A DNA stretch of 64,000 bases, from assembly GCA_001465935.1 (NCBI GenBank), contig LNKV01000008.1:550346-614345 (forward strand), read 5' to 3'. Below, piece by piece: positions 1-10,752 of this stretch; position 1 is the first letter of the stretch; every line of letters starts with the position of its first letter. The stretch is from Clarireedia homoeocarpa (lineage: Eukaryota; Ascomycota; Leotiomycetes; Helotiales; Rutstroemiaceae). The notes beneath the pieces were generated by a model, which was given only the letters and a program-made list of their open reading frames with translations, had not been told where the DNA came from and ran no database searches. The translations under genes were made by a program, and so were the position numbers.

Positions 1-384
1 AAGATCATCAGCAGCATCCTTTCCTCAATCCAGCCCTATCCATACGATCCGCCAGTCAGATATGTGTATCCCCACACAAGCTTTTGCTTCTCCATACTTT
101 GTGGCGTGATTTGCGCAGTAAGTCACCCGTTATTCCACCCACTAATCCCCATTTTGGGTAGCCCAAGCTGCTTATTTTCGCCATGTTTGACTCCGCATAC
201 TTCGTACGGACAAATAAATGTAGACACAAACAATGTAGGCACAAACTGTATTTAAGCTATTGAAGAAGGATTTTGCAGTCATTTCTCCAATCCAGTACTT
301 TTCTCTCTCTCAACGTCAACCGGTGCTCCTCTGTCCCTCCCTTCGTCCATATCCCCCCTACCAGGACCCCCCAAGTCGGCAAAA
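1..384. other. Upstream region, no gene seen
   Basis: I see no coding sequence here. The last 100 bases before the carbonic anhydrase start are rich in C and T, a common feature of fungal core promoters and 5' leaders. No TATA box or other defined site stands out. Confidence 0.4.
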
Positions 385-1145
385 ATGACGGCCCCGCTTC
401 CGCAAAAGTCCTACACGGCTGAGCCGGTTCCACCCCATTACCTGTCCCTCGCAGAGCCTTCGACAGCAAACGCAACACAGGAGAAAGTTTTATGGATAGG
501 ATGTTCGGATTCTCTCGTGTCCGAGACCGATACTCTGACAAACGTCAACCGATCCGAGATTTTCGTCCATCGTAACTTGGGAAATCGTGTTAGTGTAGGA
601 GATGTTAGTAGTGGGAGTGCACTGGAGTGGTGCATTGAAGGGTTGAAGGTACGTATAATTGCATCAATCCAGCTTGTCTCGTAAATCTCACAATATGATG
701 GCGTTAAAATACTTACCACACCATCAGGTCCAACATATAATAGTATGCGGCCACTATGACTGCCACTTACTTTCCGAGTCCAAAAGCGATAGCAACAACT
801 GGTACCAGTACGATAACCCCGCCCCCGCGCCCCCCCTCTTTCTTTCTCTAATTCTCTCTTCCTCTGATTCTTCCCCCCCTCCTTCTTCCCACAATATCTA
901 ACCCCCCCGCCAAAAGCGACTTCATCCAACTTCATCAGCTATCCGACGCCCAAGAACCACCCACCCAGGACCAAAAAGCCCGGAACCGACATTTCGAAGA
1001 ATTGTACGTCTTGGCTGAGGTTGAATGGCTCAAAAAGCAAGACCAGGTTCAGCGAGCCATGAAGGAATGGGGTTGTCAAGTTCACGCATTTGTTTACGAC
1101 AGAGAACTCGGGAGCTGCGTTAGACTTGTGGAGAAGGAAGGGTAA
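385..1145 (+). CDS. Beta-carbonic anhydrase-like protein (3 exons)
   Basis: Exons 385-648, 728-801 and 917-1145 give 188 aa. The family interconverts CO2 and bicarbonate with a zinc held by two Cys, one His and, in many members, an Asp. The ligand motifs are visible: C40-S-D42 in exon 1 and H97-Y-D-C100 (CGHYDC) in exon 2. The conserved HRNLGNRVS stretch lies between them. The C-terminus ends in a typical helix and strand (RNRHFEELYVLAEVEWL, then VHAFVYDRELG). No targeting signal is obvious, so it is probably cytosolic. Oddity: the Arg that normally pairs with the Asp (CSDSR) is Leu here (CSDSL), so activity may be altered. The second intron's exact ends (802-916) are less certain than the first. 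The start is the first ATG in good context and leaves the usual short N-terminal arm. Confidence 0.85.
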
Positions 1146-1300
1146 GGAAAGGAATAGTATGGTAGATGTGTTGAATCGTATAGCTATTAATTAATGTACA
1201 TTATACCTTCCAAACAATGCAAAAATCACAGCGTGCAACTGGTAAACATTCGTTCCGGAAAGCTCAAACTCAACATATCATACAAACAACCCCCCCCCCC

Positions 1301-3908
1301 TCAATAATCAATTCTTTCCTCCCGAATAGGAGCTCCCAAGACTCTTTCCTCATCCCAAACTACCTTTCCCTTCTCATTAAATGTAGCAGGCTCATCACTC
1401 ATCGGTAAAATCTTCGACGTATCCTTGATCTCATGCGCACTTATTCCCATGGGATCTCTCGCAACCCACAGAGTAGGAACTTCACTAGTCACAGCCGGAT
1501 CCAAATACGCCGTATCCGCATCCAAGTCTACATAAGACGGCGGGCTATGATGATTGCTGATGAAGCCCTTAACGCGTTCATGTGACTTGAATTTCCTAGG
1601 GTCAAAGAGACGTCCGAAAAATGAGACTTGCTTAGATGATAATTTTTGCGCCATAAGATTTTGTGATTCTGATGGCGGATTGGAGGACTTGTTTACGTCG
1701 TAGGATTCGTTTTCGCCGGTCGCAAACATGGTAAGCTGGTCATCTCCGTCATGGGATTCCGGGAGGTACATGGTGAGAGGTTGGAGTGCATGGCGCATAA
1801 TGGCATGGTAGATGGAAGTGAAAGCAATAAAGACAGCCACAAGGATAATTGGGCCTGGTGCGTTATTAATGACGAATAGTCCGAGTAGACAAATTTCTGA
1901 AATTTACACCCCGACAGTGAGTTGCTGGAGGGCTTTGGCATAAGATTGACCTTTCGTATTGACTTTATTGGTGAGTACGTAGAACATGTTGTAACGGACA
2001 GCGAGATAGATGAGGACGAATCCGATAGTTGCAAACCCTAGAACAAGAGGTGCAATACACGAGTAGGAGATTGCTGTACTTGGTTAGAAAATGAGTACTA
2101 TATTATTCTCGGCGACACGGCATACCAATGACTCCTAGACAGCCAAACTTGGGGTACAACGAACCCCATCCCAATCCTGCCAATCTGATGTATCTATTAT
2201 ACATCTTCCCTGGAGATTTATCAAGGAACTTTCCGACGATGGCAAACATAATCAAGCTTCCAATATCGAGAAGGTTCCCGGCAGCAATTTCCAGTCCTTG
2301 AACAATGATGTAGGAAATAAAGAAGTTGGAGGCTTTAGGAAGATTCTTCGCAAGTAGAGTAGTAGCTGAAGATGGGTTACCCACAATCTACGATGCGACT
2401 GATGCAGCGCCAGAAGGAGACCAGTAACAACACCTAGGATGATACCAGGGATATCGTTTATGAACGAGAGGAAAGGTACATCTGAGGAAAATGGTTAGAT
2501 ATCGCCTTTGAATGAGTATGTAAAGTGAAAAGAACATACTTGATGTTAGATAATTGATGTTACTGATTGCACCAACAACTGCAACAGGATTCGCCCAGAA
2601 GATAATCATAAGACTCAAGAATATCGATGTACCAATAACGCGCAACCTTCTTTCAAGTTTTTTGATTCGTAAATTATTCCAGATAACTTCATCCGGTGTG
2701 ATAGCGATAGCTTGAGGATCCATATGAGGCGGTTTCTTCGCGCTCATTTTCCGGTAAGCTGCATCTGCTGCTGCTTGGGAACGGAACTCCACGAAAATAG
2801 TACGTGACTTCTGCCCTTCTGCTCTGATTGCAGCTTTCTGTCCTTTCTGTATTTCTGGAATGAGTCTTTGAAGTTCCGTTCGCGACCAACAAATCGTGTC
2901 GACCTTTTTCCCAATCAAGGGGATCTTCCCTAGGCGATGCGTAGAGCGATCTTTTTTCTTCATCCACTCGGATATCACAGCTGCTTCTTCATCGACGTTT
3001 TTGCGCTTTGGCTTCGCTTTCCCTTTTTGATCAGCTTTTGTATACTTCTTCTCCCATGTCAACCTTAGTTTATTGGCGGTCTTGATTAACTTGAGTTCCG
3101 CGTTCTCCAATTTTGTCGCAATTTTATCCCGCTCTTCGACCTGCTCCGTAAGGTCCTTGCAGTCTGTCGCAATCCAAGCCCGACTCATAGAAGCACCAAA
3201 CGTTTCTGTCAGCCTGTCAATATGCAAACAATCTTCTGGCACGAATGTGAAAAGGACAGTTCTCGATGAGATTTTGGCCGCATTGAATGGAGCAAGAAGG
3301 TAGGCATGTACATGACGAAGGCTTATATAGTATTAGATGTAGCTCATATAGCTCATACTGGCTGGGTAATAAATGCTTACAGAGGTAAATCCATGCGATG
3401 AACACATGAGCGTAGTACCAATTCTTGTTCGCAACATTACTAAAGGGCAATATGTCTAGTTGTGATTGGCCACCGCTGCCAGTCGCATTTACTGGAAACA
3501 GTACTGGCCATGTAACCAGACATCCCACGAAGGATATGATCGTTAGAAGCCCGGAGTATCGTAGGTATAGCTATCCATCAAGTGATTGATGATCAAGGAC
3601 GAATTCGTCGGGAATCTTCCGAAAAGGCGCAAGCCAACCAAACTTGGTGTCTGGTAAGTTTAGAGACCGTTCACTGTTATTGCATGAGTATGAGAAACAA
3701 GAAGCAATGCTAATTGTGAATACTTTTCGTGTAGTATTGGGAGATATGTTCGTGGGAGATAAAGTTGTCGTTTCTTGGCTCTCAGTAGCAGGAATACTGA
3801 AGTAAACAATGCTGCGGTCGCTGCGACGGGTATCAACGTCGACACAAGACCAGAAGCAGAGTTTGAGACATTATTCGAAGTTCCTGATCTAGTAGTGGGT
3901 GAGGAATA
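1301..3908 (-). pseudogene. Broken Csc1/OSCA-type osmosensitive channel gene
   Basis: The minus strand encodes nearly the whole length of a Csc1/Rsn1 family (DUF221) calcium-permeable membrane channel. In order it has: N-terminal membrane segment (about 3850-3730), the LVTWPVLFPVN segment, the cytosolic domain (around 3240-2680, including RTVLFTFVPEDCL), the core membrane region (TTLLAKNLPKASNF) and the C-terminal tail ending at 1301. It is broken in at least four ways. An in-frame TAG at about 3571 replaces the Tyr expected after HQSLDG. A TAG follows SGAASVAS at about 2388, a C-to-T change of a Gln codon. A TAA follows QQLTVGV at about 1904. Roughly 50 codons are missing with a frame change near 2420-2400. 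No usable ATG precedes the first recognisable exon, which appears to begin after an acceptor site at 3909. Introns are still recognisable, so it decayed in place and is not a retrocopy. Confidence 0.85.
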
Positions 3909-3996
3909 CTAGAAGTCGACGAGTTAGCGATGGCTCGGCAATTGGAGTATCAAGGTACAGGATATAAAGTTGATGGATGGTGCACTACGATATCTC

Positions 3997-4634
3997 TTAG
4001 CATTTTCCTCGGTATCGTAAACGTTCTTGTTCAATTGACCTGTCAACCAAGTCGCAAAGATCTTTAAGGAAGGGGTCCAATTCAAGCAATGTCTGGTTAA
4101 AGCGGTAACAATCTGGGAATCCATAATGACAACACTTGCCAAGCCGAGTTTCGCTGCCCCGCAGGCACTAAATTCGCGGAGGCGTAATACAACGCTCTCG
4201 GGTAAAAAGAATGTCGTACTTTGTGGCTGGAAATCGATGCAAGTGGCTACACAGGCTACACAGGTTACACAGGCTACCCAGGCTACCCAGGCTACCCAGG
4301 CTACCCAGGCTACCCAGGCTACACACCTTTTTCATACCAACCAGAGTTGGCCGAGCTGGCTGGATGCACAGGAGAAGGGCCTATTCGAATCTGCAGAGTT
4401 TGGGGTGTCACCTACCCAAGAGTTATGAGAGGGAATGGTCTTGATCAATTTAATAGCTGCTGGAAGACTTCTTCCTGTCCAATTGGTGCTGGACTTCCAA
4501 GACCAACAAGGTACTGGGTTGTATTCTGACGTAGTTGGATGAATATCGTCTGCCGTCCATACTAAGATCGAAGCTAGGGGGCCGACCAAGACATGGTGAA
4601 CGGATACTAAAAGAATTAGTACAGATATTTTCAT
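3997..4634 (-). CDS. Small secreted cysteine-rich protein, 155 aa (effector-like)
   Basis: Exon 1 is 4338-4634 (99 aa) and exon 2 is 3997-4167 (56 aa). The intron uses a GTATGA donor and a TTAG acceptor. Residues 1-21 form a signal peptide (MKISVLILLVSVHHVLVG, then a small-residue cleavage region). The mature part has eight cysteines, two in exon 1 (near 43 and 91) and six in exon 2, including an adjacent CC pair and a Cys at the very last residue. Eight would allow four disulfides. The C-terminal half of exon 2 reads as a charged amphipathic helix. I recognise no family. Small size, a signal peptide and even cysteine spacing fit fungal effectors or antimicrobial proteins, but that role is inferred. 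A reading that ignores the intron ends at once in a stop, which supports the splice. Confidence 0.7.
4243..4323. repeat. Minisatellite, nine 9-bp units, inside an intron
   Basis: Nine nearly perfect copies of the unit CAGGCTACC/A lie head to tail. They make up about half of the 170-bp intron of the secreted cysteine-rich gene on the other strand. Both strands stay open across the tract, so it can mislead gene prediction. Confidence 0.9.
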
Positions 4635-4951
4635 GCAATACTTGGATCAAAGTAGATCTTTGGGTCGACCACCCATAGAATGATAGAATGGCTTCCGATG
4701 TTGATGTTGATGTTGATACTGATGTGGGCGTGGGCGTGGGCTAAGTCGTTCAGGCTCAACTGATCATACCGCGAATGGTCCGTGGTATGAGGAGAGATGA
4801 AACAAATCTTTCTTCATTTTCCCGGGCTTCTTAAAACAACAGCGCAGTGCAGTTGTATTCTTGTATTCGATCGCCAACCCAAACGATGAACTTCCATCAG
4901 CTAGGATCATCCTACAATTTCATTCCTCCTACCTCGCCAACAGTGTTTTGA
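4635..4951. other. Spacer between nitrilase 3' end and secreted-protein 5' end
   Basis: This 317-bp stretch should hold the promoter of the secreted protein and the 3' end of the nitrilase, both on the minus strand. It contains short runs of a GTTGAT hexamer and a GTGGGC hexamer near 4697-4742. No coding sequence is seen. Confidence 0.4.
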
Positions 4952-6260
4952 TCAAGGTGGCGGGTTCAAATCTAAACCTTTAACAGTCAACTTGAAGGCA
5001 TCATTCCTACCACAAGTCAGCGTAAGCTCGCTGGGAAGGAGCGATAAACCGACCTAGAGTAGCTCCCAGAAACATCCAAATCCAACCTCCCTCTTAAGCA
5101 GTCGTCAAAGTCGACATCAACGAATAGTAGCCCATCTTCTTCATCCCAGATAGGTCCTGCAAGAACATCACCCATGGGAGATATTATACAAGAGCCACCC
5201 CTTGAGACAAATTCAGAAGAATCCTTTTGTGATTTTGTTGCTACAACCTCCACAGCTTCTTCGTCCACCGCTTGTGGGAGTACTATTTCGTTCCCATCAT
5301 CAGTAATTGTAGATTTTCTTCTTGATCTAGTTGGAAATGAACCATGTCCATTGCTGTGACCCTCCTCACTAGTGCTGATGCTGTCGCTGTTATTTTCTCC
5401 AGTGATCCAGTGTGGAAGGTTTGACCTCGCCATGCATTGATTCGCGCTTAAAACAAAACACCTTCCCTCACCCGCCACCGTTCGCATGAGTGGTAACCAC
5501 GTATCTCTAGCATCTGCAGTAGGAGCCAGATATAAATTGACATTCTGACTATAGAGAGATTGTCGTAGGAGCGGCATATAGTTCTCCCAACATATTGCAG
5601 ATGCCAATGTAAGCTTCACACCACGAATCACAGTCGTTACCGCTCGTAAAGATGCTGGTTGTCCCTGGCCCCAGATAAGCCTCTCGCTACCTGTCTAGAA
5701 ATTGAATTAGCATAAAGTCTGGGATTCGTTGAGTGGTCTCACAGCGCGCCGAGCTTCTAAGAGGGGATACATACTGGCATAACTTTCCTTCTCTTTCCAA
5801 TCATACCCAATTTTGGGCAAACATAAACCACACCGCAGTAGAGAGTGCCGCCGGATCTTTCTACCAGTCCTGTCACAACAAAAACACCTGCATCTCTGGC
5901 TATTCGTTCTAGCTCTTCTCTTGTTCCATCTCCTCGCTTTCCATCATCTCCGACCTCGAGTTCTTTGTTCACCCATTTTTTCCCCGCTCCTTCCGGGGTA
6001 TCGCCCAAATCCACAGCATCTTTAAAATAATTTAGGAATTGTTCGCGACCATTTGGATGTCTTGCTCCGACGGCGGCACCGAATGTAGCTGTTCGAGGAT
6101 ATCCGCCAAGGTAAGCTTCTGGGAAAAGGATGAGATCAATGGATTGCGCCGCGGCCTTTTTTACAGTTTTCGCAAGGGCTGCAAGCGTAGCAGGAGTCGT
6201 TGAGAGAGTGTAGGATTGAGCGACAGCGAGACGAAGTTTTGTTGGTTCTGATTGTGCCAT
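4952..6260 (-). CDS. Nitrilase family carbon-nitrogen hydrolase (3 exons)
   Basis: Exons 5775-6260, 5054-5694 and 4952-5006 give 393 aa. Nitrilases hydrolyse nitriles to acids plus ammonia through a Glu-Lys-Cys triad. All three residues are visible: E48 in LFPEAYLGGYPR, K159 in KRRKVMPT and C197 in ICWENYMP. The KVMPTGSERLIWGQG stretch forms across intron 1, which confirms that splice. The last exon restores the usual C-terminal FKLTVKGLDLNPPP segment. The start is the MAQ methionine, because the frame upstream has no ATG. Oddity: residues about 260-322 are a Ser/Asp/Glu/Gly-rich, low-complexity insertion ahead of the RGGSCIISPMGDVLAGP segment, longer than usual. No signal peptide, so probably cytosolic. 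The substrate cannot be told from the sequence. Confidence 0.88.
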
Positions 6261-7114
6261 TTCAATGGGCAAAGACCAAGTCGAATTGTTGCAGCAATTA
6301 CTGGTACTGGTACTGGCACTGTAGCATTTGGGGGGAGCTTTACTTTACTTTACTTGCTTGCGAGAGACCTCGGAGCCTCGGTGGATAAAGGCCGAAAGCG
6401 CGGGGCAGTTTTGGTCCGTGCACAATTGGTCTCCTTCATCTCCCTTCTCTCTTCCATCCGTATCCAACTAGCGCTCTCATTGTGCTCCAAGGAATATATG
6501 GAATATAGACGTCCTCAGGAAATGATATACGTCCCCTCATCTCCCCTCATCTCCCCGTACTCCGCACATTCGAGACTTATCACGTAGCTATAGATGCTTT
6601 CTTCTCCTACTAAAGCTACCTGGGTGCGGACTCGCTTCTTCCTGCTACTTGAAGTGCTGGATGTTCTTGGGCTGGATATTGTTCTTGGGCTGGATAGTGT
6701 TCTTGGGCTGGATAGTGTTCTTGGGCTGGATAGTGTTCTTGGGCTGGATAGTGTTCATGGGCTGGATATTGTTCTTGGGCTGGCAATCACTATTCTTAGG
6801 TCGGATGTATAGACAATGTATAGCCATTGTGAATCGACGACGAGTAGAAAGTCCACTTTTGATGTATACAGCTCTTGAGAAGCATGGTGTGATGAAAGAA
6901 AGGTTGCCGAAAAAGGCATGCTTCTTTGACGGATCCATTTTGTGTGACTACTGAAAGCTTCCATGCCTTTGTTTGAGACATGCTTTGTGACGGAGAGTTT
7001 GGGATTCTTAGCTGTTGTGAAAAGATTGGGGATACTGTACTATTTCCATCACTTTACCACTTACACCAACAGATTCAGCCTTGCTTTAAAGCAACATTAT
7101 ATTCGGAAGAATCA
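6261..7114. other. Intergenic region with a minisatellite
   Basis: This separates the nitrilase start from the next small gene, so it should contain the nitrilase promoter and that of the plus-strand gene. Apart from the 18-bp tandem array listed separately I see no gene. Confidence 0.4.
6661..6786. repeat. Minisatellite, seven 18-bp units
   Basis: Seven tandem copies of an 18-bp unit (GTGTTCTTGGGCTGGATA and close variants) sit end to end. Because 18 is a multiple of three, all frames stay periodic and give artificial repeat peptides on both strands. Confidence 0.95.
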
Positions 7115-7699
7115 ATGGCAGAGCCAGGCGCTTCAGACACTCGTCCAAACTTACCATCAATAGATGAGATCCTCCAAGACCTGAGATGCACATACAAAGA
7201 GTTTCGATGCATGAAGGGGCGGCATAGTGGCTTTGGATACTACAAGTTCTGCCCGGTAGTCGAGAGTTTGATCAGGCAAACAATCGAAGTAGCTGTGCAA
7301 GTACAAGGACATCGAGCAGTTATTGATGATCTGTACGAGGAGAGGAAATGGCTAGTCGCAGCCTACAAGGAAGAAGCCGTCTCGAACGTTCGGGTCGAGA
7401 ATGCTTATGTTGAGCTCCAACAACGACTTATGCTACTTGAGCAAATCCATAAGCCTGACAGGGGAGTTCTTGCGGTGCAGATCGGAAGGGGACTTGTGTT
7501 TGTGATAGCGGTGCTGACGTTGGTGGCTCTACTGACCCTCTGTATTACTTGCTGCTTTGCGATAATGCAAATGGCTATCGATGTGTTGAGACTCAGTTCC
7601 CAGGAACTCATTCTGATCGGTCTCAGTCTTGATATAGGCATTGTGGTAACACTGAGGCTGTACAGACGGCTGCAGTTACAACAGACCTCGAGGGGTTGA
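7115..7699 (+). CDS. Hypothetical membrane protein with two C-terminal helices, 194 aa
   Basis: A single-exon reading frame with ATG at 7115; an earlier in-frame ATG at 6980 would add an unlikely 45 residues. Residues 1-110 are soluble and charged (SIDEILQDLRCTYKEF, then EERKWLVAAYKEEAVSNVRVENAYVELQQR), with heptad-like spacing that suggests a short coiled coil. Two hydrophobic segments follow, about residues 122-150 (GLVFVIAVLTLVALLTLCITCC) and about 162-180 (LILIGLSLDIGIVVTL). The tail is basic. I do not recognise a family. The second helix runs close to the end, leaving a short Arg-rich tail. A function cannot be assigned. Confidence 0.5.
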   Translation: MAEPGASDTRPNLPSIDEILQDLRCTYKEFRCMKGRHSGFGYYKFCPVVESLIRQTIEVAVQVQGHRAVIDDLYEERKWLVAAYKEEAVSNVRVENAYVELQQRLMLLEQIHKPDRGVLAVQIGRGLVFVIAVLTLVALLTLCITCCFAIMQMAIDVLRLSSQELILIGLSLDIGIVVTLRLYRRLQLQQTSRG

Positions 7700-8067
7700 G
7701 TGCCAGTGTGGTCGAGTTGGAGGAGAAATGCATGCACTTCGTAGGACCAAAAGGTCAAAGGAGCGTGCGAGAGCGACATGCGACATGCGACATGCGTCAT
7801 CTCGAAGGGAATGCATGATAGAGTGAGTACATCTTACATACTCTACGTATTATGAAGAGCATTTCCTGGACGAAGAGCATGGATAACGGCAAATGATGCT
7901 TCGTGGACAGCATAGCACAGACGAGAGAAACGGTTCGCAGCATATGATTCATCATTCCACCGCGCCTGCAAGTTCCTAGAATGCTCGAATGAGAACTCGA
8001 CAAGTGGATGATTGGTGTTTGGGGGTTTCATTTGCCAGTTTCAGACTCTTTTGTGAGGGGCAGCGGC

Positions 8068-8112
8068 GGGCATCACGGGCATCACGAGCACCACGGGCAC
8101 CACGGGCACCCA
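8068..8112. repeat. Short minisatellite, five 9-bp units
   Basis: Five tandem copies of GGGCATCAC/GGGCACCAC. Both strands remain open through it, which creates His- or Arg/Ala-rich artificial peptides. Confidence 0.85.
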
Positions 8113-8454
8113 AGGCTACATTATTGTCGGCCCTCGCGGCCGTACCTGAACAAGCACGCAACCAATACAATGGCAAGATGGGATGTATACAATGACAACC
8201 CCAACAATGAGTGAGATTTCGAGGGAAAAACCTGCGTGGCAATTGTGATGGGGTGCAGACGAATGAAACAAATGAGGCTGGAGATGGAGGTGAAGAAATG
8301 GATTGTGTAAGTAAAGCGGTGAAGAGATTCCACCCCGGGTTAGTACGACGTTCTGACTAGAACTATATGGTAGAGTCAGTCAGGGTTGATTGCAAATATT
8401 TCACCGTTGCTCCATAGGAGAACAAGGACTAAGAATTCCGGCGGCTGAGGATTG

Positions 8455-8475
8455 AAAAAAAAAAAAAAAAAAAAA
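8455..8475. repeat. Poly-A run of 21
   Basis: An uninterrupted run of 21 A residues in the intergenic repeat zone. No retroelement is seen upstream that would make it a poly-A tail. Confidence 0.9.
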
Positions 8476-8524
8476 GAGCAAACAAACCAAAAAAAGGGAC
8501 GAATGGATAAGTTGAAAGATAAGA

Positions 8525-8622
8525 AGATATTGGTTGTTGGATGTTGGATATTGGATATTAGATATTAGATATTGAGTATTGGATATCGGATATTGTGTTG
8601 ACTTGACTTGACTTGACTTGAC
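8525..8622. repeat. AT-rich 10-bp repeats followed by (TTGAC)5
   Basis: About seven loose copies of TTGGATATTG/TTAGATATTA are followed by five perfect TTGAC units at 8598-8622. Confidence 0.85.
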
Positions 8623-8825
8623 GGGACTGGACTGAATCGGACTTGAGGTTCGAGAAATGCTACTTCGTACATGATTCTAGATATGGAGTACGAGTAATGA
8701 AGGAGAAGTTTCACGGGTCCGAAGAACGGATGAACCATGTCATGAAGGGGGAAGCGATCAAATATCTAAGCTTTTATATCTTCATGTCGAGGCGCACTGT
8801 ATAGGAGGTGCAGTACCGGAGCGAA

Positions 8826-8914
8826 CCTACATACACATACACACACACATACAAGTACACATACACATACACACATACACATACATACACGCACACACAC
8901 ACATACACATACAT
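8826..8914. repeat. CACATA-type microsatellite
   Basis: A purine/pyrimidine-alternating tract of CA, TA and CG steps about 90 bp long, built from CACATA and CACACA hexamers. Alternating tracts of this type are length-unstable. Confidence 0.9.
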
Positions 8915-9956
8915 AGATTATGCTTGGTGCTTCGTCCCTCCGTGCTTCGTCCCTCCTGTGCTTCCTGCTTGATGCTTGCTCGATCGATGGCTAACAGAAG
9001 ACGGACAGTATGCATTCGCCTCGGTTGAATTGTGGGAGCGTCCGTGAAGGGATCGTGAATAGTTCTGCGCTATCCGTACTCACAGGCTCACAGGTACGGG
9101 TTCGAAAAAGCTATCCACTTCGCGCTCCACCACATCTGAGTCTTCGCGCGAGACTGTTGGCTGAGAATGTGCAGACATCTCAAGACAACTGTAGGCCCTT
9201 GACTGCGAGCGGATTAGTGGAGTGACTTGTGAACGACTCGCCCCGGAAATCTTGGGAAATCGTGGGAAAGCGTGGGAAACATTGGGAAATCTTTTCCCAG
9301 GTTCATTAATCGAATCCACAAATTCCATAACACGACGACCACGACTACATGCAACTTACAGTATCTAGGTACATGCAGTCGAGTAGCGACTCCATTCAGC
9401 GCCCCGTCCTGTCCTGGCCCATGTCTGCTCTGCACTGGGTGCGGATACTGAGTAGGCAATGCCGCCCACCCCCCTGCTGGACTTGTACTGTACCATTTAT
9501 GCCACCACTTCTTGGTACATATGCCACCACTTCTTCGTACATACGGGGACGGGGCGGGGAGTACGAGGTGTGCGAATGAACGTTCAAGGGATCGGAGATA
9601 CTAAGGGTACTAAGGGTACGAAGGGCACCAAATGATATACTTTTACTACTAGTGCAGTCCTTCGAACAAGGCCTCAGACAGACCCGTAAAGCGTAAAGCG
9701 TAAAGGGAAGACTGCCGAGACTGCATAGTGCGCATCGTGAGCGTGAGCATCGTGAGCATAGTGAACCACTCCAAGACGAATCAAATCATGAATGTGTTGT
9801 TTAGTTTTCGTAATTAGGCATGAATGACAACGAACTATTCATCAGAATCATGGTCCCCCCCCTTTTGCCCTTTGCCGACCCTTGCCGACCTCGTCCCATC
9901 CCAAGATCGAAAGCGTCCTTTGCACATCTTCCCATACACCCCTCGCACACCTTTGT

Positions 9957-10037
9957 CAATCACCACTCAAGCACCACTCAATCACCACTCAAGCACCACT
10001 CAATCACCACTCAAGCACCACTCAATCACCACTCACA
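9957..10037. repeat. CACCACTCAA tandem repeat
   Basis: Seven or so 11-bp units alternate between CACCACTCAAT and CACCACTCAAG, giving a 22-bp higher-order period. Confidence 0.9.
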
Positions 10038-10445
10038 CCACTTAATCACCCATAACAACCATTAAGAGAGGAGTTTTAAGCATTCATCACGAGGTCGACT
10101 AACCCAATCAAGACTGACACGTCTTACCCTCCAAGCTCCACCACCCACCGCCACATGGTCATTGCTTGCATGGCATTGCAGCAATTGCCTAGCAGGACGT
10201 GGAAACCTGTGAATTAGCAAGCACAACAAAAAGATCAAGAATGCAATGAACGAACGAACGAATTTTCCATCTGCAAAGACTCAATTCATTTCACAATTTC
10301 TCATTTTCTTTTCATAATCCAACAGCACAGTCCCCCAGGCCTCATCCTTTATCCCTTCCTATCCTACTTTGGTTTCTTGCCAAATCTTGGTACTGTAGTT
10401 TGTAGATAACGCTACCCTTTCACCCAACCTCTTTTATTTTCATAA

Positions 10446-10558
10446 CCTCCACAACCTCCAACCTCTACAAACCACCTCTACAACCACTTCTACAACCTCC
10501 AACCTCTACAAACCACTTCTACAACCACCTCTACAACCACCTCTACAACCCACCTCTA
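10446..10558. repeat. CCTCTACAA pyrimidine-rich repeat upstream of the coiled-coil gene
   Basis: A degenerate array of ACAACC, TCTACAA and CCACCTC blocks ends about 195 bp before the start codon of the 1152-aa gene. It may lie in the promoter or 5' leader. Confidence 0.75.
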
Positions 10559-10752
10559 TGGAAATTTCCTCATCATGACTGCTTTTTGACCGGGCAAGCC
10601 TCAACTACCATCGACTCGACCTGACTCTCAAATCGACTCCTCATTATTGACGTGGACCTCTCCCTCTCCCTCTCCCTCTTCCTTGCCTCTACTAAATCAT
10701 CACTGGCCACCCCTCTACTTCGGCAATCACAGTTGCAACACTCACAGTCACC

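Larger units (their letters stand above)
7700..10752. other. Three-kilobase gene-poor region rich in simple repeats
   Basis: I find no convincing gene here. A 62-codon minus-strand frame at 7843-8031 reads like protein (HPLVEFSFEHSRNLQARW) but has no recognisable family and no support. The rest is a string of micro- and minisatellites: 9-bp units, poly-A, 10-bp AT-rich units, TTGAC repeats, CACATA repeats, short GGGAAA-type repeats near 9245-9295, 22-bp CACCACTCAA units and CCTCTACAA units. The last 500 bases should contain the promoter of the large coiled-coil gene. Confidence 0.5.

Noticed and set aside
4126..4529. Plus-strand frames with Gly-Tyr-Pro and Ala-Thr-Gln repeats
   Set aside because: They are translations of the 9-bp minisatellite and lie antisense to the secreted cysteine-rich gene, whose splice, signal peptide and cysteines are far more convincing.
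6594..6954. Both-strand frames with FLGWIV or IQPKNT repeats
   Set aside because: Artificial peptides from the 18-bp minisatellite; no conserved flanks and no support for translation.
8827..9015. Cys/Met/Val-rich minus-strand frame
   Set aside because: It is the CACATA microsatellite translated.
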